Notes: generated by a model not told the origin, from the letters alone. Shown: positions 41,885 through 51,389, counted from the first letter of the stretch. The stretch is 64,000 nt of DNA from Sphingomonas sp. (GCA_017849555.1 JAFIGU010000003.1:186001-250000), one strand, 5' to 3'. Numbers and translations are program-made.

Positions 41885-42628
41885 TCAGTTGTTATAGAAG
41901 TTGACGGACTGCGGCGTGTACGGCGTGCCGGTGCCCAGAAAGCGCCGCCGCACTTCGCGGGCGCGCTCCATAGCCGCCGCTTGCCGCGCCAGTTCCAGTG
42001 AAGCGGCCCGGTCTTGCGTGATCTGGAGCTGCTGCGCCTGGATCGACTGCTTGGCCTGCAAAGCCAGGAGCTGGTTCGTCGCCTGCATCGCTTGCAGCGC
42101 GCCGGTGGCCGACTGGCTCTGGCTCACGAGATCGGCCAGCGCGCTTTCGTCTTGGGCGAGGTTCTGCGACACCTGCGCCTGCATCCGCATCGCGGTGTGC
42201 AAGCCGTTCAAGGTGTTCTGCCAGCGTTCGCGGGCGTCCTGTGCCATGCGGTCGCCGCTGATGGTGGCGGCGTACTGTTCCGGGTACAGGCGGGCGAACG
42301 TGGCATCCATGCTCTGCACGTCGTAGGCCAAGCCGCGCGCCTCGGCGATCAGGCGCTCGGTGGTGGCGAGCGTCGAGCGCAGGCGGTTGACGATGTTGAA
42401 GTCGAGATTTGCCAGGTTCCTGGCCTGGTTCATCAACATCTGCGCCTCGTTCTGAAGCTGGTTGAGCTGGTTGTTGATCTGCTCCAGCGTGCGCACGGCG
42501 GTCAGCGGGTTCTGCACGAAGTTGGGCGGGTCGACCACCGTCAGCGCGGATGCGGGCTGCACGGCCAGCAGCGATACCGACAGCACGGCAGCGAGTGAGA
42601 CAGAGAGCAAACGGGGCTTGGTCTTCAT
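41885..42628 (-). CDS. trbJ: TrbJ, VirB5-like pilus-associated protein
   Basis: A 247-residue exported protein. The signal peptide is MKTKPRLLSVSLAAVLSVSLLAVQPASA, followed by LTVVDPPNFVQNPLTAVRTLEQINNQLNQLQNEA, the hallmark TrbJ start, and a long helical body ending PYTPQSVNFYNN. It is required for pilus formation. ATG 42628 overlaps the trbE stop by four bases; the upstream extension to 42727 lies inside trbE and was rejected. Confidence 0.93.
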   Translation of the reverse strand: MKTKPRLLSVSLAAVLSVSLLAVQPASALTVVDPPNFVQNPLTAVRTLEQINNQLNQLQNEAQMLMNQARNLANLDFNIVNRLRSTLATTERLIAEARGLAYDVQSMDATFARLYPEQYAATISGDRMAQDARERWQNTLNGLHTAMRMQAQVSQNLAQDESALADLVSQSQSATGALQAMQATNQLLALQAKQSIQAQQLQITQDRAASLELARQAAAMERAREVRRRFLGTGTPYTPQSVNFYNN

Positions 42629-45075
42629 GGTGAAACCTCCAGCGGTTGAGAAGCGAGAAAGGAAGCTGCCGCCGGAGCGGACGGCAGCAGGTCGGCGGCC
42701 CAGCCGAGGCCGCGATGGCGCAGCCACGCGCCGGCGAAGCCGGGAGCGCCGGCCTGCGTCAGCACGCGGTCAATATCGCGTTGGTCTTGAGGGGTGGATG
42801 CGCCCGCGAATGCGAGCGCGACAGGCCCCAGGTCGAGGTCGAACAGGCGATTGCCGAGGCGCGACTGGTAGTAGTAATCGCGCTTGGGCTGTGCGGTCGC
42901 CACGATCTCAATCTGGCGGCTGTTCAAGCCGAAGCCTTCGTAGATCGTGCGAATCTGCGGCTCGGTGGCCTGCGGGTTAGGTAAGAAGATCCTGCTCGCG
43001 CAGCTTTCGATGATGGCTGGCGCGATGGTCGAGTCCTTGATGTCGGCCAGCGACTGCGTGGCAAAGATGACGCTGACGTTCTTTTTTCTGAGCGTCTTGA
43101 GCCATTGCCGGATGCGGGCCGCGAAGGACGGCTCATCGAGGAACAGCCACGCTTCATCGAGGATCAGCAGCGTGGGCGCGCCGTCAAAACGTTCGTCGAA
43201 GCGGGCGAACAGGTAGCGCAGCACTGCTTGCACGGCGGCGGGGCTGTGCATCAGTTCTTCCATCTCAAAGCCCTGCACGTCGGCCATGCCCAGCCGGTCG
43301 TGGTCAGCGTCCAGCAGCTTGCCGTGGGCGCCGCCCAACACATAGGGCGCGAGCGCTTGGCGCAGCGCGTTGGACTGCAATAACACCGACAAGCCGGTCA
43401 TGGTGCGCTGCTCCACTGGCGCACCGGCAAGGCTTCGCAGCGCCGACCAAATGGCAGCCTTCTCGTCCGGGCCGACCGTCACGCCTTCGTGCAGCAGCCG
43501 GCCCTCCACCCATTCGGCGGCCCAGGTGCGGTAGCCCTCGTGGGCTATTCGCGCGAGTGGCTGGAAGGCGATGCCGCCATCGGCACCGAGGTCGTAGTGC
43601 TCACCGCCAAGGCCGAGGATGGTGGCGCGCATCGAGCGCCCCATGTCGAAGGCGAAGATCCGCGAGCCGAAGTAGCGCCGGAACTGCATGGCCAATATGG
43701 CGAGCAGCACCGACTTGCCCATGCCGGTCGGCCCGGCGACAAGGGTGTGCCCCACGTCGCCGATGTGCGTCACCAGCCGGAACGGCGTCGCGCCATCGGT
43801 GCGGGTGACGATCAGCGGCGGGCCATCGAGGTGTTCGTTCTTCTCCGGCCCAGCCCATACCGCTGACATCGGCATCATGTGCGCCAGGTTCAGCGTCGAA
43901 ACGATGGGCTGACGCACGTTCGCGTATGCGTTGCCGGGGACGGACGACAGCCAGGCATCGACTGCGTTGAGGGTTTCGGGGATGGTCACGAAACCCCGGC
44001 CCTGGATGACGCGCTCCACCATGCGCAGCTTCTCGTCGGCCACGGCCGGGTCGGCGTCGAGCACCGTCACCGTGGCGGTGAGGTAGCCGAAGGCGACTTG
44101 ATCGCTGCCCAGCTCCTGCAAGGCGGCATCGGCGTCGGCGGCCTTGTTGCTGGCATCGGTATCGACCAGCGGGCTTTCCTGCTGAAAGATCGTTTCGCGC
44201 AGCAGCGCGATGACGTTCTTGCGCTTGGCGAACCATTGGCGCCGCAAGCGCCCCAATTCCCGTTCCGCCTCGGCTTTGTCCAGGCACAGGAAGCGCGTAC
44301 TCCAGCGATACGCAAAGCCCAGGCGGTTGAGGTCGTCCAAGATCCCCGGCCAGGTCGAGGTCGGGAAGCCTCGTACCGACACCACGCGCAGGTGCTGATC
44401 GCCCAGCATGGGCGCCAGGCCGCCGACCAGCGCGGCATCGGCCAGCAGTGCGTCGATATGGAACGGCACGTCGGGCACGCCGACGCGATAGCGCCGCGTG
44501 GAGACTGTGGCATGCAGGTAGGTCAGCGTCTGGCTATCGTCCAGCCAGGCAATCTCCGGCATCACACCATCGAGCAGGTCGAACACGCGATCGGTCTCTG
44601 CCACGAAGGAATCAAGCCGACCACGCCAGTCCACACCCTCAGTGGGCCGGTTCTCGTACAGCATCCCAGCCGCACGGGCGCGAGACTCTTGCGGCGGTAG
44701 GTGTTGCAACGTGAAGTGATAGACGCTCTCGAAATGGCCATCCGACTCCTCGAACGCCGCGCGTCGCTCCTCATCCACCAGCCAGGACAGTGGTTCGGGA
44801 AAGGAGGATTGCGGATAGCTCGATGCCCGCATCCGCTCGGCCTCGATATAGAAGGCCCAGCCAGACCCGGTACGGCGAAGCGCGTTGTTCTGCCGCGCCG
44901 ACGTGGCAATCAGCTCGCCCTGTGTCGCACTGTCCAAGTCGGGGCCGCGAAACTGGAACGTGCGTTGAAACGAACCATCTTTGTTCAGCACAACGCCCGG
45001 CGCGACCAGCCCGGCCCAGGGCAGCCAGTCGGCAAGCAAGGCCGGGCGCTGACGATATTCGGCAAGGTTCAGCAT
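42625..45075 (-). CDS. trbE: TrbE, VirB4-like transport ATPase
   Basis: An 816-residue ATPase that powers pilus assembly. MLNLAEYRQRPALLADWLPWAGLV is a typical TrbE N-terminus. Walker A GPTGMGKSVLL is at about residues 440-450, Walker B TLLILDEAWLFL, and FATQSLADIKDS follows. It acts at the inner membrane with TrbB and TraG. It is preceded by trbD (12-base gap) and overlaps trbJ. Confidence 0.95.
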   Translation of the reverse strand: MLNLAEYRQRPALLADWLPWAGLVAPGVVLNKDGSFQRTFQFRGPDLDSATQGELIATSARQNNALRRTGSGWAFYIEAERMRASSYPQSSFPEPLSWLVDEERRAAFEESDGHFESVYHFTLQHLPPQESRARAAGMLYENRPTEGVDWRGRLDSFVAETDRVFDLLDGVMPEIAWLDDSQTLTYLHATVSTRRYRVGVPDVPFHIDALLADAALVGGLAPMLGDQHLRVVSVRGFPTSTWPGILDDLNRLGFAYRWSTRFLCLDKAEAERELGRLRRQWFAKRKNVIALLRETIFQQESPLVDTDASNKAADADAALQELGSDQVAFGYLTATVTVLDADPAVADEKLRMVERVIQGRGFVTIPETLNAVDAWLSSVPGNAYANVRQPIVSTLNLAHMMPMSAVWAGPEKNEHLDGPPLIVTRTDGATPFRLVTHIGDVGHTLVAGPTGMGKSVLLAILAMQFRRYFGSRIFAFDMGRSMRATILGLGGEHYDLGADGGIAFQPLARIAHEGYRTWAAEWVEGRLLHEGVTVGPDEKAAIWSALRSLAGAPVEQRTMTGLSVLLQSNALRQALAPYVLGGAHGKLLDADHDRLGMADVQGFEMEELMHSPAAVQAVLRYLFARFDERFDGAPTLLILDEAWLFLDEPSFAARIRQWLKTLRKKNVSVIFATQSLADIKDSTIAPAIIESCASRIFLPNPQATEPQIRTIYEGFGLNSRQIEIVATAQPKRDYYYQSRLGNRLFDLDLGPVALAFAGASTPQDQRDIDRVLTQAGAPGFAGAWLRHRGLGWAADLLPSAPAAASFLASQPLEVSP

Positions 45076-45087
45076 GGCGTCCTCCCC

Positions 45088-45357
45088 TCACACGTCCAGA
45101 AGCGGGCGGTGTTTGATATGCCGCGCGAAGACCTGCATGAACTGCGGATCGACGCGCGCACCCCATACGGCCAGCGAGTGGCCGACGATCCAGAGCACCA
45201 CGCCGGGAATCCACAGTTGCAGGCCCAGCCCGACGGCGGCGGCTAGCGTGCCGTTGGCAATCGCCACGGTGCGCGGCGCACCGCCCAGCAGGATCGGCTC
45301 GGTCAGCGAGCGATGCAGCGGCACTTCAAAGCCCGGAAGATCGGTGGCCTTACTCAT
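45088..45357 (-). CDS. trbD: TrbD, VirB3-like membrane protein
   Basis: An 89-residue inner-membrane protein. PGFEVPLHRSLTEPILLGGAPRTVAIANGTLAAAV is the VirB3/TrbD signature, and two hydrophobic segments follow. It works with TrbE. Its ATG overlaps the trbC stop by four bases. Confidence 0.92.
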   Translation of the reverse strand: MSKATDLPGFEVPLHRSLTEPILLGGAPRTVAIANGTLAAAVGLGLQLWIPGVVLWIVGHSLAVWGARVDPQFMQVFARHIKHRPLLDV

Positions 45358-45740
45358 ACGACGGCCCCTCCGGAGAAGCTGAAGAACGACAGGAAGAACG
45401 AGGACGCGGCGAACGCGATGGACAGGCCGAACACGATCTGGATCAGCTTGCGAAAGCCGCCGCTGGTATCACCGAACGCCAGCGCAAGCCCCGTCGAGAT
45501 GATGATGATCACCGCCACGATCCGGGCGACTGGCCCTTGGATGGATTCGAGGATGGAGGTCAGCGGCCCTTCCCACGGCATCGAGGAACCGGCGGCCTGC
45601 GCCGTGCCCGCCAGCAACAGCATCAGCGCGGCCAGCAGCAGCCCTTGCCCTGCGGGACGGGCCAGGTGGCGCAGCCGCGCCATGCTGGACAGGCGAGAAA
45701 TAGGATTTACGGAAAGACGGAAAGCATCAACGTGCGTCAT
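45354..45740 (-). CDS. trbC: TrbC, VirB2-like pilin
   Basis: A 128-residue prepilin. A long leader (MTHVDAFRLSVNPISRLSSMARL) precedes the signal hydrophobic core ending LLLAGTAQAAGSSMPWEGPL. Two pilin membrane helices follow (GPVARIVAVIIIISTGLALAFGD; LSIAFAASSFFLSFF). It would be processed to the conjugative pilus subunit. It overlaps trbB at its start and trbD at its end. Confidence 0.92.
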   Translation of the reverse strand: MTHVDAFRLSVNPISRLSSMARLRHLARPAGQGLLLAALMLLLAGTAQAAGSSMPWEGPLTSILESIQGPVARIVAVIIIISTGLALAFGDTSGGFRKLIQIVFGLSIAFAASSFFLSFFSFSGGAVV

Positions 45741-46807
45741 GGCAGTTCTCCAGGTTGGTCAGGGGTCGAGGAAGGCGCAGCGGCAGCGGCTGCAAGAGGA
45801 ACCGGCGGCAGCTCGGGAAACGGCGTTTCCAGCGCATCTGTCAGGCGATAGCCCGCACCGTCGAAGCCGACGACACGGGAGATGGTTTCGACGTGACGTT
45901 TGCGGCCACGGCCTGCGATGTGAATCACCACGTTGACCGCCTCGGCGATCAGGGCGCGGGGCGGATTCACTGCCACTTCGAGGATCAGTTGCTCCAGACG
46001 CAGCAGTGCGCCCAAGGCGGAGCCGGCATGGATGGTGGCAATGCCGCCGGGGTGGCCGGTGCCCCAGACCTTCACCAAGTCCAGGGCTTCGCCGCCACGC
46101 ACTTCGCCGACGATCACGCGGTCAGGCCGCAGGCGCATCGTGGCCCGCACCAGCTCGGTCATTGTGACGACGCCGGCGCGGGTGCGCAGCGGCACATGGT
46201 CGCGGGCCGCGCATTGCAGCTCGATGGTGTCTTCGAGCACCAGCACGCGGTCGCCTGTGGCGGCGATCTCGGCCAGCAGCGCGTTCGCCAGCGTGGTCTT
46301 GCCGGTGCTGGTGCCGCCGGCGATCAGGATGTTCTGCCGCTCGCGCACGGCGCGGCGCAGGAACTCGGCCTGCCCGGCGGTCAGGATGCCGTCGGCCACG
46401 TAGCGATCCAGGCCGATGATGCTCACGGCCCGCTTGCGTAGCGCGAAGGCTGGCCCCGGGGCGGCCGGAGGCAGGATGCCCTCGAAACGCTCGCCGGTTT
46501 CCGGCAACTCGGCGGTCAAGAGCGGCTGGCCGCGATGCACCTCCGCGCCGACATGCGCGGCGACCAGGCGGATGATGCGTTCACCATCGGCCTCGGGCAT
46601 CTCCACGCCCAGCGGCGAGCGACCCGACGACAGCCGATCCACCCACAGGGTGCGATCGGGGTTGAGCATGATTTCCACAACATCCGGATCTTCGAGCGCA
46701 GCGGCGATCAGCGGCCCCATCGCCGTGCGCAGCATCTGGATGCGGCGATCCTGGGACGCCGCGGCGGATGAGCGAGATTCAGGCGGAATCTGCGGAACGG
46801 CACTCAT
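45737..46807 (-). CDS. trbB: TrbB, VirB11-like secretion ATPase
   Basis: A 356-residue hexameric ATPase. The N-terminal domain has DPDVVEIMLNPDRTLWVDRL. Walker A is GGTSTGKTTLANALL, and the Asp box and Walker B fall in VLVLEDTIELQC and MRLRPDRVIVGEVRGGEALDL. GTGHPGGIATIHAGSA is the His-box region. It energises pilus assembly and transfer. Its ATG overlaps the stop of the small RHH gene. Confidence 0.95.
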   Translation of the reverse strand: MSAVPQIPPESRSSAAASQDRRIQMLRTAMGPLIAAALEDPDVVEIMLNPDRTLWVDRLSSGRSPLGVEMPEADGERIIRLVAAHVGAEVHRGQPLLTAELPETGERFEGILPPAAPGPAFALRKRAVSIIGLDRYVADGILTAGQAEFLRRAVRERQNILIAGGTSTGKTTLANALLAEIAATGDRVLVLEDTIELQCAARDHVPLRTRAGVVTMTELVRATMRLRPDRVIVGEVRGGEALDLVKVWGTGHPGGIATIHAGSALGALLRLEQLILEVAVNPPRALIAEAVNVVIHIAGRGRKRHVETISRVVGFDGAGYRLTDALETPFPELPPVPLAAAAAAPSSTPDQPGELP

Positions 46808-47280
46808 GACGCACGCTCTGCAGCTCGCTCATCGGCGGACGCCATCGCTGCTGCGTCATCCATCCGCATCGGATCGGGGTGCAGTTCCTCCACCACGTCG
46901 CGCACCAGACTGCGGCCACGCAGCAGGTGGCGACCCAACTGCTCGACTAACTGCTCGAAGCGCGCTTTGCCCTGGGCGCGGGCCGCGTCCTTGTGGGCTT
47001 CTGGCACCGGCGTGCTGATGGTCAAGAAATAGCGGATGAACAGCGCCAGCGTTTCGATCTGGATGTTCTGGTCGCGCTCCATGCGTTCGGTCTGCCGCGA
47101 CAGTCGATCCAGCCGCTTGGCAATGGCGGCCTCACGCTGGTCGCCCGCATCGGGTGACAGCCAGGACGCCAAGGCCGCTGCGACGATGGAGGACTTGGAC
47201 ACGCCTTTCTTGGCGGCAAGTTCATCCAGGCGCTTGGCGTGCTCGGGCTGGATGAAAAGATTGAGGCGGTATTGGCTCAT
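46804..47280 (-). CDS. Ribbon-helix-helix (CopG-like) protein between traG and trbB
   Basis: A 158-residue protein. The N-terminus MSQYRLNLFIQPEHAKRLDELAAKKGVSKSSIVAAALASWL is a ribbon-helix-helix DNA-binding domain, followed by a helical segment. It overlaps traG and trbB by four bases on each side. The gene occurs at this place in Tn4371-family ICEs and may autoregulate the operon (inference). Confidence 0.85.
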   Translation of the reverse strand: MSQYRLNLFIQPEHAKRLDELAAKKGVSKSSIVAAALASWLSPDAGDQREAAIAKRLDRLSRQTERMERDQNIQIETLALFIRYFLTISTPVPEAHKDAARAQGKARFEQLVEQLGRHLLRGRSLVRDVVEELHPDPMRMDDAAAMASADERAAERAS

Positions 47281-49274
47281 AGGTCGATTCCGTCGTTGGG
47301 GTCGAGAGAAGCCAGCCGGGCCGTGCGCTGCATGGCCGGGTCGAGCTGGCCGGGAAGCGGGAGCGCCAGGTCGTCGTCATCGAGCAGCTCCAGGTCGTTC
47401 GCACACGCGTCCAACTCGGGCTCGTAGGCGACGGTTTCGGAGAGTTCGAGCTGGCGGCGCGGGCCGCCGTCATCGGTGCCGCCCGGACCATCGGCGGATA
47501 CCGAGGTCGGCGCCGTAGGTACGGCCGGGATCGCCAAGCCGCTCCAGTCGTCGGGGCGGGCTGGCGGCGCGTCGGCGTACCTCCCGACTGCGAGCACGGG
47601 CGGTGGCAGGACGCGATCCTTGAAATTGGCGTCGACGTAGTAACGCAGCTTCTTCGCGCGGATCGGGGCAACGCTGGACACCATGACTACGGCGTCCTCA
47701 GGTGGAAGCTGCATCACCTCGCCGGGCGTCAGCAGCGGACGTGCAGTTTCCTGACGCGACACCATCAGGTGCCCCAGCCACGGAGCGAGGCGGTGGCCCG
47801 CGTAGTTGCGCTGCGCGCGAAGCTCGGTGGCGGTGCCGAGGGTTTCGGAAATCCTTTTCGCCGTCCTTTCGTCGTTGGTGGCGAAAGTCACCCGGACATG
47901 GCAGTTGTCGAGGATGGAATGGTTCTGCCCATACGCCTTGTCGATCTGGTTCAGGCTTTGAGCGATGAGAAAGCTGCGGATGCCGTAGCCGGCCATGAAG
48001 GCAAGCGCGGACTCGAAAAAATCGAGGCGACCCAGCGCCGGAAACTCGTCCAGCATCAGCAGCAGCTTGTGCCGGCGCGCGATGCCATCGCTGCCGTCGA
48101 GCGATTCGGTCAGCCGCCGCCCGATCTGGTTCAAGATGAGCCGGATCAGCGGCTTGGTGCGGCTTATGTCGGAGGGCGGCACCACCAGATAGAGCGATAC
48201 CGGGTGCTCGGCGGAAATCAGGTCGGCGATGCGCCAATCGCAGCGCGATGTGACTTCGGCCACGGTCGGGTCGCGGTACAGGCCGAGAAACGACATGGCG
48301 GTGGAGAGCACGCCCGATCGCTCGTTGTCCGACTTGTTGAGCACTTCGCGGGCAGCGGATGCGACAACCGGGTGAGGCGCATCGCCCAGGTGCTTCGTCG
48401 TCATCATCCGGTGCAGCGTCAGCTCGAACGGACACGCCGGGTCGCTGAGGAAGTTGGCGACGCCGCGCAGCGTCTTGTCCTCGCCTGCGTACAGAACATG
48501 CAAGATTGCACCGACCAGTAGCGCGTGGCTGGTCTTCTCCCAATGATTGCGCTTCTCTAACGCACCTTCAGGGTCAACCAGAATGTCGGCGATGTTCTGC
48601 ACGTCGCGCACTTCATGTGCGCCGCGCCGGACTTCAAGCAGCGGGTTGTAGGCGGCCGACTGCCTATCGGTGGGGTTGAAAAGCAGGCAGTGCGAAAAGC
48701 GCGAACGCCAGCCCGCCGTGATCTTCCAGTTCTCTCCCTTAATGTCGTGAATGACGGCGGACGCCGGCCACGAAAGCAACGTAGGCACCACCAAGCCCAC
48801 GCCCTTGCCCGAGCGCGTGGGTGCGAAGCTCAGGACATGTTCCGGCCCCTCATGTCGGAGGTATTGGTCGTCGTGTTGGCCGAGGAAGACGCCCGCCGGG
48901 AGGGTCAGTCCAGCTTTGCGGATGTCGACGGCATCGGCCCAGCGTGCCGAACCATAAGTCGTAACCAGCCGCGACTGCCGAGAACGCCATACCGACATGG
49001 CGATGGCGACGAGTAAAGCGAACAAACCGCTACCACCCGCAATCGCACCGCCTGTGTCGAAGACGTGCGGCGCGTAGGCATCAAAGAAGAACCACCATTC
49101 GAACAAGCGCCACGGGTGATAAACCGGTACACCTAGAAGATCGAACCAGGGCGATCCGAGGCGTACTTGATAGCCAAGGGTCGCTGCTGTCCATTGTGTG
49201 GCGCCCCAGACGCCGGCGATCACGATGCCGATTACCACAGCGATCTGGCCGAACAGAACGTTCGTCCCTTGCAT
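47277..49274 (-). CDS. traG: TraG, VirD4-type coupling protein of the Trb block
   Basis: A 665-residue coupling ATPase. Two N-terminal membrane segments precede LSFAPTRSGKGVGLVVPTLLSW (Walker A) and RHKLLLMLDEFPALGRLDFFESAL (Walker B). GYGIRSFLIAQSLNQIDKAYG is conserved in TraG/VirD4. The acidic C-terminus is typical of this subfamily. It is the first gene of the conjugation operon and differs from the TraD-type coupling protein at 33255, so the element has two. Confidence 0.95.
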   Translation of the reverse strand: MQGTNVLFGQIAVVIGIVIAGVWGATQWTAATLGYQVRLGSPWFDLLGVPVYHPWRLFEWWFFFDAYAPHVFDTGGAIAGGSGLFALLVAIAMSVWRSRQSRLVTTYGSARWADAVDIRKAGLTLPAGVFLGQHDDQYLRHEGPEHVLSFAPTRSGKGVGLVVPTLLSWPASAVIHDIKGENWKITAGWRSRFSHCLLFNPTDRQSAAYNPLLEVRRGAHEVRDVQNIADILVDPEGALEKRNHWEKTSHALLVGAILHVLYAGEDKTLRGVANFLSDPACPFELTLHRMMTTKHLGDAPHPVVASAAREVLNKSDNERSGVLSTAMSFLGLYRDPTVAEVTSRCDWRIADLISAEHPVSLYLVVPPSDISRTKPLIRLILNQIGRRLTESLDGSDGIARRHKLLLMLDEFPALGRLDFFESALAFMAGYGIRSFLIAQSLNQIDKAYGQNHSILDNCHVRVTFATNDERTAKRISETLGTATELRAQRNYAGHRLAPWLGHLMVSRQETARPLLTPGEVMQLPPEDAVVMVSSVAPIRAKKLRYYVDANFKDRVLPPPVLAVGRYADAPPARPDDWSGLAIPAVPTAPTSVSADGPGGTDDGGPRRQLELSETVAYEPELDACANDLELLDDDDLALPLPGQLDPAMQRTARLASLDPNDGIDL

Positions 49275-49579
49275 GACCTGTCCTCCGATTTCTCCTGCGC
49301 TGGTGTCTCATTGAAAGCGTTGCACAGGGGGTGTCGCAGGCGTCAGGATCGGTTCTGGGCTAGTGCCGGTCAAAGACCGTTCGCAGCACAATGGTCGAGG
49401 GAAAAGAAAGAATGAGCGCGGTGGCGAGTCAAAGAAAAGCGCCGCAAGCGAAAGCGCACTGCGGCGCATACAGAGTTCCAAGCAAGTTACCCAAAAAAAG
49501 CCGTCAATGGGCCTTGCTTCCACTCATAGGCAATATTTAGATATCATGAAAAACGATGATATTTAAGATTGGAATAAAA
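49275..49579. other. Divergent promoter region between traG and the LysR gene
   Basis: No supported gene in these 305 bases. The right end contains the inverted repeat at 49541-49562 in front of the LysR gene. The rest holds the traG leader and AT-richer sequence. The relaxase and regulator genes that precede traG in other Tn4371-family elements are not present here. Confidence 0.4.
49541..49562. promoter_or_regulatory. Inverted repeat in front of the LysR gene
   Basis: ATATCAT, eight bases, ATGATAT: a perfect 7-base inverted repeat. The half-site also forms the larger palindrome at 50625-50649. The upstream ATG 49556 lies inside this repeat, which favours ATG 49580 as the gene start. Confidence 0.5.
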
Positions 49580-50485
49580 ATGAAAAATATCAAGAGTATG
49601 GATCTCAACTTGCTCAAGGCGCTGGACGCATTGTTAGACGAACGCAATGTGACACGGGCGGCGGCCCGTCTGGGACTAACCCAGCCGGCCTTGAGTGGCA
49701 TGCTGACGCGGTTGCGCGAGAGCTTCGGTGACCCGCTTTTCGCGCGCTCGCAGCGGGGTATCGTTCCAACGCAGCGGGCGCTGGATCTAGGGATGCCTGT
49801 CAAGCAGGTGCTCGCCGAAATCGACGCGCTGCTCCAGCCACCTTCCTTCAATCCGGCCACCGCACAACTGACCTTCTCCATCGCCGCGACGGACTATGCG
49901 CTGCGTGCCGTTGCTGTCCCATTTCTATCGGCACTTAAACGGCACGCACCGCGTGTACGAGTCTCATTAGTGCCAGTCGAGAGCGGGCAGCTACAGAACC
50001 AGCTTGAGCGCGGTCAGATCGATTTAGCCCTCCTGACGCCAGAGATCACTCCGCCAAATCTGCATGCCCGAGAGCTGTTCAAGGAACACTATGTGTGTGT
50101 CCTGCGGGAAGACCATCCTGCGGCTATGGGGCGCAAGCTGACCGTTAAACAGTTCTGTGCTCTCGACCATGCGCTTGTTTCCTACGATGGTGGAGGTTTC
50201 CGCGGCGTCACCGACGATGCGCTAGAACAGTTGGGCAAACGACGCAGCGTCACACTGTCGGTCAAGAGCTTTCTGATCTTGCCAGACATCCTGCGTGCCA
50301 GTGACATGGTTGCGATCTTGCCGAGCCGCTTGGTCGCCGGTATGGACAAGCTGGCTATCTCCCTGCCGCCGGTGAAGATACCGGGGTTCACCAAGACGGC
50401 TGCTTGGCACGAACGCACCCATCACGATCCAGCACATCGCTGGATACGAGCACTGCTGTTCACTTCCTGTGCTAACAACAAGTAG
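49580..50485 (+). CDS. LysR-family regulator, NodD/NahR-like
   Basis: A 301-residue regulator. MKNIKSMDLNLLKALDALLDERNVTRAAARLGLTQPALSGMLTRLRE is a clear LysR winged helix of the NodD/NahR branch. The effector domain includes LTFSIAATDYALRAVAVPF and ends HDPAHRWIRALLF. ATG 49580 was preferred over 49556 because the latter falls in an operator-like repeat. It lies 281 bases before the SRPBCC gene, whose promoter carries the same half-site, so local regulation is likely. Confidence 0.88.
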   Translation: MKNIKSMDLNLLKALDALLDERNVTRAAARLGLTQPALSGMLTRLRESFGDPLFARSQRGIVPTQRALDLGMPVKQVLAEIDALLQPPSFNPATAQLTFSIAATDYALRAVAVPFLSALKRHAPRVRVSLVPVESGQLQNQLERGQIDLALLTPEITPPNLHARELFKEHYVCVLREDHPAAMGRKLTVKQFCALDHALVSYDGGGFRGVTDDALEQLGKRRSVTLSVKSFLILPDILRASDMVAILPSRLVAGMDKLAISLPPVKIPGFTKTAAWHERTHHDPAHRWIRALLFTSCANNK

Positions 50486-50624
50486 GCAAGATCGCTCCTA
50501 TCGTCATGCTCAGCACAACTCTACCTCGCACTACAAATAAGCAATCAGTCGGCTCAATTGGAGACGCGCCCTTTCGTAGCGCCGCTGCGAGATAGCCTAG
50601 TCGGTGGATGGCAGAACCTAGGCC

Positions 50625-50649
50625 TTGATATCATATTTTATGATATCAA
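50625..50649. promoter_or_regulatory. Perfect palindrome upstream of the SRPBCC gene
   Basis: TTGATATCAT and ATGATATCAA separated by ATTTT, a perfect 25-base inverted repeat 117 bases before the SRPBCC start. It shares ATATCAT/ATGATAT with the repeat at 49541-49562 but with a shorter spacer (5 against 8 bases). Confidence 0.55.
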
Positions 50650-50766
50650 AAATAGAAACTTAGGATTTCACTTATTGCAGATGGAGGCTCATGATTTGCT
50701 CCATGACCACTTGAATGACGCAGCCACCCCTGTTGCGTCATCGACATTTTGTGAAGGAGCTTCGAT

Positions 50767-51297
50767 ATGAGCAAGCAACAGAACGCCATCCTCTGGCCCG
50801 AAGGCTACACGCCGGGCTTTACTGAGAATTTCGCCTCCAATGAGATCATCGCCGCCGGCTTGAGCGCGGCCGACGTATGGCCTCTACTCGTCACACCATC
50901 GCTGTGGCCAAGCTACTACGCCAACTCGGCTAACGTGTGCTTTCATGACGGCAAAGGCCCGGTACTGGCCGACGGCGATCGGTTTTACTTCGAGACCTTC
51001 GGCTTCCCGGTAGAGGGGCAGTGCAACGAATACGTGCCACCTGCGGATGGGCAACCCGGCCGCGTGGCCTGGCACGGCTGGTCCGGCGAGGAAGGCACAG
51101 ATACGCGCCTGGATGTGCATCACGCCTGGCTGGTTGAGAACCTGGACGGCAGGCGCGTGCGCATCCTCACGCAGGAAACTCAGAAGGGCAAACCGGCCGA
51201 GGAGCTGCACAACGCCAAACCCAACCCGATGATCAACGGCCATCAGGACTGGCTCGACAGCTTGGTCGATGCAGCGCGCAAAGCCAAGCAGGCGTAG
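50767..51297 (+). CDS. SRPBCC-domain protein
   Basis: A 176-residue protein with a START/polyketide-cyclase-like fold: ASNEIIAAGLSAADVWPLLVTPSLWPSYYANSANV, then RFYFETFGFPVEGQCNEYVPP and a C-terminal helix GHQDWLDSLVDAARKAKQA. Such domains bind hydrophobic ligands. A GAAGGAG ribosome site precedes ATG 50767. The LysR gene upstream and the shared palindrome suggest that they form a small inducible pair. Confidence 0.83.
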   Translation: MSKQQNAILWPEGYTPGFTENFASNEIIAAGLSAADVWPLLVTPSLWPSYYANSANVCFHDGKGPVLADGDRFYFETFGFPVEGQCNEYVPPADGQPGRVAWHGWSGEEGTDTRLDVHHAWLVENLDGRRVRILTQETQKGKPAEELHNAKPNPMINGHQDWLDSLVDAARKAKQA

Positions 51298-51389
51298 TGG
51301 TCTCCGGCCGCTTGATCCCAAGCGTCTGAACGGAGAAAACCATGATGAGAACTCCCCTCAGGATTCTGCTGGTCCTGACTTCGCAGGCA

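Noticed and set aside
49580..50485. Start of the LysR gene at ATG 49556
   Set aside because: That ATG forms part of an operator-like inverted repeat, and the LysR domain needs only the later start.
50558..50770. 70-codon plus-strand frame before the SRPBCC gene
   Set aside because: It spans the perfect palindrome and promoter region and has no ribosome site or similarity.
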